Of a stretch of 64,000 bases of DNA, positions 55,001-64,000 are shown in pieces; the stretch's first letter is position 1; each line of letters starts with the position of its first letter. The notes below the pieces were generated by a model, which saw nothing but the letters and a program-made list of their open reading frames with translations, ran no database searches and was not told the DNA's origin. The DNA comes from Clytia hemisphaerica (taxonomy: Eukaryota > Cnidaria > Hydrozoa > Leptothecata > Clytiidae). Location: assembly GCA_902728285.1 (NCBI GenBank), contig CACVBU010001134.1, positions 799,007 through 863,006 on the forward strand, read 5' to 3'. A program made the translations under genes and the position numbers.

Positions 55001-58000
55001 ATTCTAACTCAACTGTGATAAAGGATGTTTATGATGGAAAATTTTATAAAGATCTTATAAAAGATGGATATTTTGAAAATGATGGCATTAATTTAACTTG
55101 TCAATTGAATACTGATGGAGTTAGTTTGTTCAGAAGTAGTACATTTTCAGTTTGGCCCGTTTATCTGCGAATCAATGAGCTACCACCCCTGTTGAGGTAT
55201 ACTTTAAAGTTCTTGGAAATATTATAATACATAATTATGCTGAACTTCATGGTGAAGATCAAATTCATAGTTAAAGACCAGGACCAGGCTTGGCAATATC
55301 ATTAAAAAATTATGTTTTACATCACTTTGAAAAATGTCTACCTCTACCTACCTTTTCAGAAAATCCAAAGAATTCAAAATACTGCCTGGTTTATGGTTTG
55401 GCAAAAAGAAGCCGTATATGAGGACCTTTCTGCGACCAATTGTAGATGCAATGAAAAACTTGTGCAGAGGTAAATTAGAGCTCTTGTTCTTTTTCAATAG
55501 ATGTTTAACTAACAGTGGAATATTATCATATCAATTTTTTTTGACAAAACTTCAACACAAAAGATGAATTCTCAAATCAATTTCTTGTGGAATTGTGTTA
55601 TTAATACCATTTTCACACTTAGTATTAGTGAATCTCTATTCTTAGAACTTTTATCAATGTGAGAGAAATTTTATCAAATCATAAAGTTACAGATATTTTT
55701 GTTTTCACTAGCAATTGTATTTAGATAGTCATTAGATTATAATGATTTCTTTAGGCTTAGACCTTGAATTAGATGATGGATCAAACAAGACCGTTAGGAT
55801 GGTCATCTCTGGTGGACTTTTTGATCTTCCCGGTGACTGTTATTTTTGTTTCAAGGGGGAAGCATTTATGATTTTGTAAAACTCTTTCAAATTTTCTGTT
55901 GTTTCTTCTCCTTTCCTTCTTCTGTTGTCACATGATGGACGTTATTTCAAATTGCTTCAGTGAATGCTAATCAGTGCTAGTGAAAATATATTTAGCCATG
56001 TTATGATTATGTTTTGATTATATTCATTTTAAGTAACTAGTAATTTAAAATTTCTTAAGCCTTGTGAAAAGTAAAGATAAATCACTTTAGAATAAATCAG
56101 GGGATCATGCAGTTACTGTGTGAACACCATAGTGTTATAGAGAAACTCTATGACCCCCTGAATAATTGGTAGTTTAAAATCTTGATGATTGTTACTTTTT
56201 TCTCCTAGCAAAATGTCTCGCTCAGGAAATGATCCAGTACAATGGTTACTTTGGCTGCAGTTTTTGCGAGCTAAAGGGAGAGCGTGTTCAGTGTACTGGC
56301 AAAAAAAAGGGATCAAAGACTGTTTTTCCAATGATAAAGTCAAAGGATTTAGTACTTAGATCAGAAGAGAGAACGATGGCCCAAGCACTTTTAGCAATTG
56401 AAAATAATAAGACAGTAAATATTATTTATAAACCATTTGAATATACACGCTTTTTTTATAATATAGTGTACTGAGGGTCAAGTATTCTCAAGAAATTGCC
56501 AAAATTGAAGATGAAATATTCTTTAATGTAGAGTCATGTCGTCAAATTATTACGGACAAAGTCAGATTTTTCTGAATTTTTCATTACATACTTGATGTTA
56601 GTAAAAAATACTTTACAGTCAACTAATGTAGCCCTTTTTTTGTGATGTTTTAGTATGGCTCTTTCCTATTTTGGACTAACAAGCACATTGGGAGCTAAAG
56701 TTTTATTTCTACCATATAATTTTATACCTTTGTTAGAATACCTAGAATCTGTGAAACTCACCCTGGAGGGTATTCTTAAGATTTGGCCAATTTTCACCCT
56801 GATATTCTTATAAAAGGTATTTTTATAAAAAAAGCGTGTAATAATTTTCTTTTTTTGAGCAGTTTTATATCTTTTTCCATTAACCTTTATCTCCTATCTT
56901 ATTAAGGGAACTTATTTTGGCGGGAACTAATTTTGCTAACTCGCCAAAATCAGTTTCCACCAAAATTAATTTTATTTCTTGTCTTGTCTAAATAACCTCT
57001 GAAATTCATCAAAGTTGCTCAAAATAAGGCAAAATAGAGCAGAGTAGATTCACGCTGTCATTCACCAAAATTAGTTTTCGTTAAAATTAAAAAATTTCAG
57101 GATTTTTGCAGCTCGCCAAAATCAGTTCCCGCCGAAATAAGTTCCCTTAAGGTATTTTGGAACTCTAGATAATCTTTTTACAAGATTTACCCCCTATGTT
57201 TTAAAAGATATGATTTTTAGATGATTTTTTCTTTCACTTTAGGTTTTTGGGATCCGTGGATTTTCTATCCTTGGGGAACTACCACATCTGAATATCATAT
57301 GGAATTTCCCCTTTGACTATATGCATGGTGTATTCTTGGGGGTAGCAAAGTAAGATAATTGCTATTTTTCAAAATTGAAAATCCAAGTGAAACTAAATCT
57401 GAATATAAATGTTGCATTAGCCTGGAATTATAACCAGGTAGAATTAGTACTAATAATCATATATGAAGGAGGGCAATTCTGATCTTTTGTCAATTACTTT
57501 TTAATGAATAATGTAATGAAGGAAAAGATACCTTTAAATAAAAACAAAAGACATAAAGAAAAAGGAAAGATAAATTAGAAAAATCAGACTTCAAGATCCA
57601 TTATAAACATTAGCTTTTCCAAACCGTGCAATTAGAGATTCAATCTGTGAAATTAGGAATTGATTTCACGGTTTGAGCTTAGAGAAATAGCTTAGGAAAA
57701 ATTTCATCATATGATTAGTATATGTAATCACATGATAACGAGTGCAATTCGAATATAATTGCACGAGTGATTTTTTTGTTATTAGAAACAAAAAAATCAC
57801 GAGTGCAATTTTCGAATTGTACGAGTTATTATGTGATTACGAGCTAATCGCACAATGGCTTTCACTACTTTTTCCCAGTTAGGAAGGTAAATTACAGAAA
57901 TTACACTGAGAGTTTTATATTTTTCTCTTCTCTTTATGTCTTTCTTTTATTGTTGTTTATTGATTTTCTTTCTCACAAAATAAATTTCGAATGCAATTAA

Positions 58001-61000
58001 AACGTTCGATGCAAAAAAAAATGTAAGAAAAAACATTAAAATCAATTTTGTAAATATTGGCACCTCATTGAAGAGTGTGATTAACGATTAATTGCTCTCT
58101 ACAGGATGCAATTAACGATTAATTGCTCTCTTTGAAGGCGCACCAAAGAAGAAAAAATAACTCATCGTGCGATTAGGTCATTAACCACCAAAACTGAGAC
58201 AAAAATGGTGTAGAGATTAAATTTGGCACAGAGTTCCAGGAACATGTCAGGGATCACCAAATCCTGTAGGAAGAGGATTCAATATGTTAAGACCAGTTGT
58301 TGGCAAAATCAACATTTTTCTGACTTTAGAGGTCATTTCTCAGGACCCACGTGGTCTAAATTTCAAAAGTGGTGATCCCTGACATGTTCCTGGACCTCAG
58401 TGCCAAATTTCATCTCTAAGCCATTTTTTGTCCAGGTAGCTATGCAATCCTACCTGGTTATTAGTGATTGTTACGTGCTTAAAAATATACCACAATGCTA
58501 TTTTGACAGGAGTTTGGCAAGCTTATGGTTCGACTCTGCAAATTCTAAACATCCATGGTATCTTGGGAGAGTAAGTAAAACTATTGACAAGAAGCTTGTT
58601 GCAATTGAACCGCCAGATGAAATTTCACGATTACCTCGAAGTATCATTGACCATCGTGGATATTATAAAGGTAGTGTATCCCTATTATTGCAACAAAGTA
58701 TTCAAATGTTTTCTTTTGTGACATTCAGAGGAAAAATTAAAACTATCCTTTCAAAATTGTAAGAAAATTATTGCTCTATTAACCTCAATTAAAGTCAACA
58801 ATCCATTCAGATTTATAAAGAATTAATTTTTTTGTCATTCTTGTGCTATTTTTATATATTCCTAAATCAGAGAGTTGATAGAAAAGTTCCTAAAAGGTTG
58901 AATTCATAATATAGATCTTTACATATTTTTACATTATAATAGCTTGTTACTTACTTTTGATATAGAACTCGTTACTTCTTAGCAAACGAATATCGCAACT
59001 GGTTTTTCTTCTTTGCTCCAGTGATTCTCCAAAATATATTGCCTGAGCCATATTACAGGTGAGTTGAATCACCAAAATCTTGATTTTTGTTCTACTTAAT
59101 GTTTGATGAGGAACCATGGTTACAAAGTTTTTCCCTCTCAGCCATTTTCAAAATGACTCTAAAAGAGAAACCAGTAAAAACGAAGAATCTATAGGGCGCA
59201 TTTAATGTAAAAATCAATTGTTTGTCGGCAAAGAAATCTGATTTGAACTCAAAGATCTCTCTGAAATCACTTTTATGCTTTTTTATAAGAATTGTGTACT
59301 TCGGTTGAGGGTCAAGTTCTGTAAAACTGGGAGGTAGTCTTAGGGGTATTGTTACGATTTGGTTAATTTTCTCTCTGATATTCTTTGAAAGCTATTTTTA
59401 TAAAAAGTGTGTAAATGTTTAACATATTATTTTAGTATTGAAATTATTAACTTGAACGTGATTAATTCTTTTCTTTTACAGTCACTTCCTTCTACTTGTC
59501 CATGGAATTTTTATTTTGCAAAAGGAAGAAATATTGACAATGGATTTGAATTTTGCAGAACAGCTTTTGTTTAAGTTTGTTCGTAAGATGGATGAGGTTT
59601 ATGGTAATTGGATTCAAATTGCAATTGTGCAGAAGATTTATTATAATTTTAGGGAAATTTTCCTAAGAAAAGATTCCTCTCTACTTCTCCTCACTTATTT
59701 TATGGCAATAAAATTGCCTAAAATTGTGAAAAAGATTCTATTTATTGAAAAGACCTCAGGATCATTTACCATATTATTCTCAGGTGCCTAATTGAAATTG
59801 AGACCCCCCACGAAACAGAGTTGAGGCAAGAAATTAATATTTTATCATATCCATCTCTTAAAGATAAAGCAGCGTGTAAAGCAAATGTACACAATGTTGT
59901 TCACTACCCAGAGCAAGTTAGATGGAATGGACCTTTGTGGGCATCCATGTCTGGTTTTACATATGAAAATTGGAATGGAGAATTCAAGTATCTTTTTCAT
60001 GGGACGCAGCACGTTGATCATCAGGTGTGTGTTGAAACACCTTTTTACATTTCAAAAGATTCTCCCGTCCTTCTAATATCAATGTAAACTTTCAATAATT
60101 TTGTTTAATGATTTAAAGTATGTTATTCATATTTCTACAGATTGTGACGTCGGTGAATGTTCGTCTCCGAATACCCGAGATTGCGAGATCTCTTACAGAA
60201 GGATCCCTCGAGTGGCACTTCTACCATAAACTTATGTCAAGTGGGTGAGTAGTTATTTTTACGATGTTTAATAATATTTACTAAATTTATATATATGTCA
60301 ATGATATTGCTGGTTGAGGAGTTGAGGAATCAATAGAAATTTAAAGAATTTCTGTCCAACTTCTGTCAGGAGGTTTGGGTGAAAGAGCAGCAATACAATT
60401 ATATTTTTGATTTCTCTTTTTTAATTTTTCAGATTTGAAAGTAAGAAATTTTGCTATGGCCCCTTCAAAACTCTGAAATCTTTGGAGGATGGATGTGACA
60501 GACGTAATTTAATAGTTCAAACGTAAGTAATAAAAGTATTCTTTTTTTTGTTTTGCATCATAGCATTTACGTCTTAATCAACAATAGTTATCTCTGATAC
60601 AAATTAATAGTATATATTTCTGTTTGCCATAAATATGTGTTTGTTTATTTTTTTTAATTTTTTCTAATGTATATATATAAATTAAATATTTATAAATAAA
60701 TATTTTCTAATCCATTTAGGACATTTATTTACTTTTAGAATTGTCAACTAATAACAGAAAATTAAAAATCAAAAAATAAATGTGTTCTTAGATTTGAAAT
60801 AAATCTTTAAAATGTTATGTTATCTTATTTCACTTATGATTTACAGAGATACCATAACCAGATTTGAAAGAATTTGTATTAACAACACAATGTTCAAATC
60901 AGAAGGCTACACAAGAACTACAAGAAGATGTAATTTTGCTGTTTATGCTGAGGTTGATAATGTCTTGGTCCCTGCCATTATTAAATACTTCATTCAGGTA

Positions 61001-62428
61001 AGATTTGCGGTTGCTTTTTATTCAAGTTGCATCATCTGCTTGCTGTCAAGAGCCAGTTTTTACTAAGATTTATTGCCATGTAAATATTTATCAAGCAAAA
61101 ACTGAAAAAAACGTATAGGTTTATCGAGTTGGGAAATAAATTCTTGCTAGTTGAGGTTTGGGCATTGATGTTGAAAGTGGAAGTAATCATGTTGATTATG
61201 TGGCACTGGGTTCGCAAGCCTATATCACATGGAGCAAAAATCGCACCCTTACATATTTACAGTGCAGCAAAAAACTGGTGAAATTAATATCCTTACATTG
61301 CTTGTATGTTTTAGGTAAATCAAGGAGATCGCAATCTTGCTGTACTCAATATTCTCAAAGATTCTGGAAAGAGTATTTGTGGTCAAGTCGATGAACTTAA
61401 ATTCAAGGTTACCCACATCAAATGTCTTGAGAGGTATATTGTCATCCTATCATTTTAAAGTAACTAACAAAGCTTACCTCCACCAATATCCTAATTCTGC
61501 TTATTTGAAGGTAGCCGCTAATAGTGTCAACAGTTTTTCTTTCAGTTAGTCCACTTTTTGTTAATCATTCTCTTCTGAGCTTCTGGGCATTAAGCAGAGA
61601 GGCATTAAAGGGGAATTAACGTTTCAAATTTGTCAACAAACAAATGACAGATTCGAATAGAGCTCATTGAGACGATTTCAAATATATATGGTTTATAGGG
61701 CTTTACTCTTCTACATCCGGAATAAGAGTTGTTTGAAAATTCTCTTGTGTTGCTATGGATACGAAAAATGTGACGTAGGGTGCGAACTGTGTTTCTCTTT
61801 TTTATAAGGGAAGAGTGGTGAATGATGATTTAAAATGCAGTTTTTGAGTTTCTTTTTACCGTTAGAGAATTTACTGCACCTTTGGAATACTAACTACATC
61901 CTCCTAGTTTTATGTCTTCAACGTTTTGCTATAATTACTCTAAAAAAGATTCGTTTCTAACGTTTTATAACTCTTTAACAACAAAATAGAGTGTAACAGT
62001 GAGAATAGTTGGGGCGCACTTTACGTCACAAAATACACAGAGGGGGGGGTTCTTCATTGTAAAGTCAAAATTGTGAGAAATAAAAGATTAAATAACTCAA
62101 TGAATAAAAGACATTTTGAAGTGGTTCTTTTTTTGTTCGATCACATTTTTTAATTTCAAACGTTAATTCCCCTTTAAGCACACTTAGTGAGCCTTCTACA
62201 TGGATTGAATAGATGCCATCGTATCCTTTGGTAAACTTTTTTGTTTAATGCTTTAAGATGGTAGAAGCCTCAGGTATGGGATTTGATAAATTGAAGGATT
62301 GTATTTCTTTTAGAACAAACAAAAACATTTTGGTTGATGTCACCGCGATAAGGAAAAAACAGGTCCTTATAGCAGTTGACGATTTGGTTTATTTCGCTGA
62401 TTTTGTCAATCCATACGAAAGTGATTAA
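52059..62428 (+). CDS. CACTA/Tnp2-type transposase-like protein, 17 exons, intact
   Basis: Exons: 52059-52361, 52944-53031, 54265-54687, 54959-55196, 55360-55469, 55755-55832, 56209-56414, 57243-57349, 58510-58670, 58983-59058, 59482-59603, 59864-60024, 60141-60244, 60433-60522, 60847-60997, 61315-61433 and 62314-62428. All borders are AG/GT, phases match, and the sum is 2652 nt = 883 residues plus stop. An acidic N-terminus precedes a CxxC...CxxC zinc ribbon (about 232-249). The Tnp2-like core follows: TDGVSLFRSS (D324), INELPP, GLWFGKKKPYM, GGLFDLPAK (D411), GCSFC, DYMHGVFLGV (D507), SLASLWFDS, HNVVHYPEQVRWNGPLWA and the C-terminal VYFADFVNP. CACTA transposases cut and join element ends. 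I found no CACTA termini around it, and native transposases rarely carry so many introns, so a domesticated host gene is plausible. The exon 11/12 join uses a less obvious acceptor. Confidence 0.82.
52598..52720. mobile_element. Short relative of the CACCGGAC MITE
   Basis: ACCCTGCCGGCGCACCGTAC start, AGTCCGGTGT, TACACCGGAT and CAGTCCGGTGT inside, and TGCAGGGAGCT at the end. Half the length of 31268-31600 but with the same start and inner motifs. In intron 1 of the transposase-like gene. Confidence 0.65.
53155..53440. mobile_element. G-run-type decayed element in intron 2
   Basis: CAGCACCTGGGGGTACTAGG at the left is partly mirrored by AGCAGAACACCCCCGTC at the right. AAGTCCCACGTAGGGT-like repeats occur inside, as in the 7124 and 7506 elements. 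Confidence 0.5.
53441..54264. other. Remainder of intron 2, nothing identified
   Basis: No exon-like stretch or clear repeat. CGATCGCAGGTTATC (about 54072) echoes ACCTGCGATCATGG at 53067 in inverse, possibly the ends of a decayed insertion. Confidence 0.35.
56446..56838. mobile_element. 393-bp TACACG-type MITE in intron 7
   Basis: CACGCTTTTTTTATAATA and the inverse TTATAAAAAAAGCGTG, flanked by TA (56444-56445, 56839-56840). It starts about 30 bp after the end of exon 7. The interior shares GAGGGTCAAGT with 59274-59413. Confidence 0.8.
56902..57154. mobile_element. 253-bp MITE (TTAAGGGAACTTATTTTGG family)
   Basis: TTAAGGGAACTTATTTTGGC at the left and GCCGAAATAAGTTCCCTTAA at the right; AACTGATTTTGGCG-type inner repeats. 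Resembles the 41813 and 41215 elements. In intron 7. Confidence 0.82.
57700..57860. repeat. Palindromic element around AATCACGAGTGCAAT
   Basis: Repeated TGTAATCACATGATAACGAG / CACGAGTGATTTTT and the inverse AAAAATCACGAGTGCAAT...GTGATTACGAG form an imperfect hairpin. Further GCGATTAATTGC-type copies lie to 58180. In intron 8. Confidence 0.6.
58196..58434. mobile_element. 239-bp palindromic MITE just before exon 9
   Basis: AAATTTGGCACAGAGTTCCA plus GGAACATGTCAGGGATCACC at the left are mirrored at the right end. It ends about 75 bp before exon 9. Confidence 0.85.
59274..59413. mobile_element. Short TACACG-related MITE in intron 10
   Basis: TATGCTTTTTTATAAG at the left and CTATTTTTATAAAAAGTGTG at the right; GAGGGTCAAGTTCT inside matches 56446-56838. 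A deleted, diverged copy. Confidence 0.6.
61605..62177. mobile_element. 573-bp MITE in the last intron
   Basis: TTAAAGGGGAATTAACGTTT at the left, mirrored as AAACGTTAATTCCCCTTTAA at the right. The interior has a G-run (62042) and no gene. It ends 137 bp before the last exon. Confidence 0.88.
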
Positions 62429-63590
62429 AATTGACTCAATGTTATTCATTTAGTTTTACATTTTCAACAAATCAACAGTGGTTGATTTAAAATTGGCCAG
62501 ATTTAAGGTTGAAACATATTTTGAAGTTTGCTCATACTTTCAGTTAAATTTTCATGCAAAAACAATTTTTTTTCTGCAAATTAAGATTTTGTATAATATG
62601 ATTTACCCCTTATAAAACTTAAAAACTATTGGTTTTTTTTCTATTCTTATCAGATACAATGACTAGATGGTTCCCGCCTATGCAAAAATATCCAAAATTC
62701 TATCCTTTATTTGGAGACTTTTTGATACTTTTTCAGACATTGACGTCAGAACGTTTTTAAACTATTAGTGTATGACTGTAAGGTTGTGCCGTTTTCTTTG
62801 TGTCTTTTGATGTTTGTTTGTCCTAATTTAGGATTTACTTGCCTTTTATTTTACTCCTTTTTGTCAAAACTATACAGGATTTATTAGAATTTCATTAGAT
62901 ATCAATTATGAATATATTCGAAAGTATTATTATTATTATTATTTTATTTAACAGTAATATTAAAATAATTTTCAGGTAGTCAAATGAAAACAAATTGAAA
63001 TTATCAGTGTAGAGGTGTTTTGTTTGTTTATCAAATTCAGTATAATGTGAGTTTTCAGAATGATGTTAAGTATAGGTTTTTATGCTGTGGTGTTCCAATT
63101 TCGGAAACATTTTTAAGACAGAGCTATTTTAGAATTCCAAACTATTTTCTTTAAAATTCGTTCACCATAGAACGATTCAAGAGCATTTATAGCCAAACCT
63201 ACAAAAATAGGATATATTTCAATGTGTTAACGATTTCCAATTTTCATAAATGTTCTGAAATTGCGGAGGGAATGAGTGTTTGAATTCACAACCTTAAACT
63301 TTTTACTTTTAGATTAAAAAAACGTAAGATAAATAAACTTAAACAAAAAATAAAATTATACAAAAAGGAAGATCTTGCCATCTGTTGAAGTTATCCAAAA
63401 GAAGTAAACAAACGTGACAATAACTCCGATATTCAGGTATTTTTAAGTAACTACTTGTTTATTATGAGATTCGGCGTGGAAGCGTTAAACAGGAGGTAAA
63501 CCAAAAATAAGCTTTCTCAAATGAAATTTCTATAATAAGTTTTATATTTTAGGGTCCCCAAATAAAGCCAGTATTCTAAAAATCCTTATA
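62429..63590. other. Downstream of the transposase-like gene, no gene identified
   Basis: A/T-rich sequence. No polyadenylation site is clearer than the many AATAAA-like strings. (ATT)n lies near 62930. Nothing else supported. Confidence 0.45.
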
Positions 63591-63594
63591 ACTA

Positions 63595-64000
63595 ATTCTC
63601 AACTTCAGTTGAGCTGCAATCTGAAAATGTCTGTGTGTGTGTGTGTCTGTCTGTCACAAAAATTTTAGGGCAGCCTGGAGACTTCAAAAATGCTTGGATT
63701 TGGTTGAAATTTGGCACACTTGTTCCTTGGGTGAATATCTGATGGCACTTTTTCCATTTTTTGAAAATTTTGATTTTTGGGGCCTGGGGACGAGTTTTTT
63801 GCCAAAACGAGGGTAAAACTTTGGGGCAGCCTGGAGACTTCAAAAATGGTCGGATTTGGCTGAAATTTGGCACACTTGCTCCTTGGGTGAATATCTGAGG
63901 GCGTTTCTCTCATTTTTTGAAAATTTTGATTTTTGGGGTCTGGGGACGAGTTTTTCGCCAAAACGAGGCTAAAGCTTTGGGCCAGCCTGGAGACTTCAAA
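63595..64000. mobile_element. Helentron/DINE-like element, runs off the window
   Basis: TTCTCAACTTCAGTTGAGCT, a GT/CTGT microsatellite, then 156-157-bp units with CAGCCTGGAGACTTC at 63671, 63826 and 63983. Same family and same order of parts as 10755-11295. Confidence 0.65.

Overview
The window is AT-rich, intron-rich nuclear DNA of an invertebrate animal. Introns follow GT-AG rules. Two widely conserved animal genes are recognisable: NBAS-like exons on the plus strand and an HFM1/MER3-like helicase on the minus strand. An uncharacterised multi-pass membrane protein, a BEN-domain gene and the mix of transposons make a cnidarian (possibly anthozoan) likely, but this is inference. No rRNA, CRISPR array or prokaryotic operon is visible.

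Layout. 1-4.5 kb: a large palindrome whose arms carry a C2H2 zinc-finger gene around a small core with a decayed viral-type P-loop ATPase fragment; an ORF1-only LINE derivative has inserted in the right arm. 4.8-13.8 kb: decayed transposon genes, short terminal-inverted-repeat elements (MITEs) and tandem repeats. 13.85-31.7 kb: NBAS-like exons. One 9.1-kb intron holds the membrane-protein gene (exon split by a MITE, a second MITE at its end) and a decayed terminal-inverted-repeat transposon that itself contains a LINE interrupted by another MITE. The last NBAS exon is also split by a MITE. 35.0-38.6 kb: five exons of the HFM1-like helicase, minus strand, with an apparent 1-base frameshift. 41.5-49.2 kb: a BEN-domain gene of about 14 exons, minus strand, with an exon of fifteen 11-residue repeats. 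51.5-62.4 kb: a 17-exon gene for an 883-residue CACTA/Tnp2-type transposase-like protein, open through every exon with all intron phases matching. 62.4-64 kb: no gene, then a 156-bp tandem-repeat element.

The unifying theme is repeated insertion of small non-autonomous DNA transposons into exons and other mobile elements, often with clear target-site duplications. In the best case (51522-52056) a hAT-like element sits just after an apparent ancestral start codon of the transposase-like gene. The ATG now opening the long frame lies inside the duplicated 8-bp target, and the old ATG opens a 10-codon upstream ORF.

NBAS and HFM1 both seem incomplete and point at each other across 31.7-35.0 kb, where I found no further exons of either. 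That suggests gene fragments, very long introns or an assembly join. All calls are from reading the sequence alone; family names rest on recognised motifs, not on searches.
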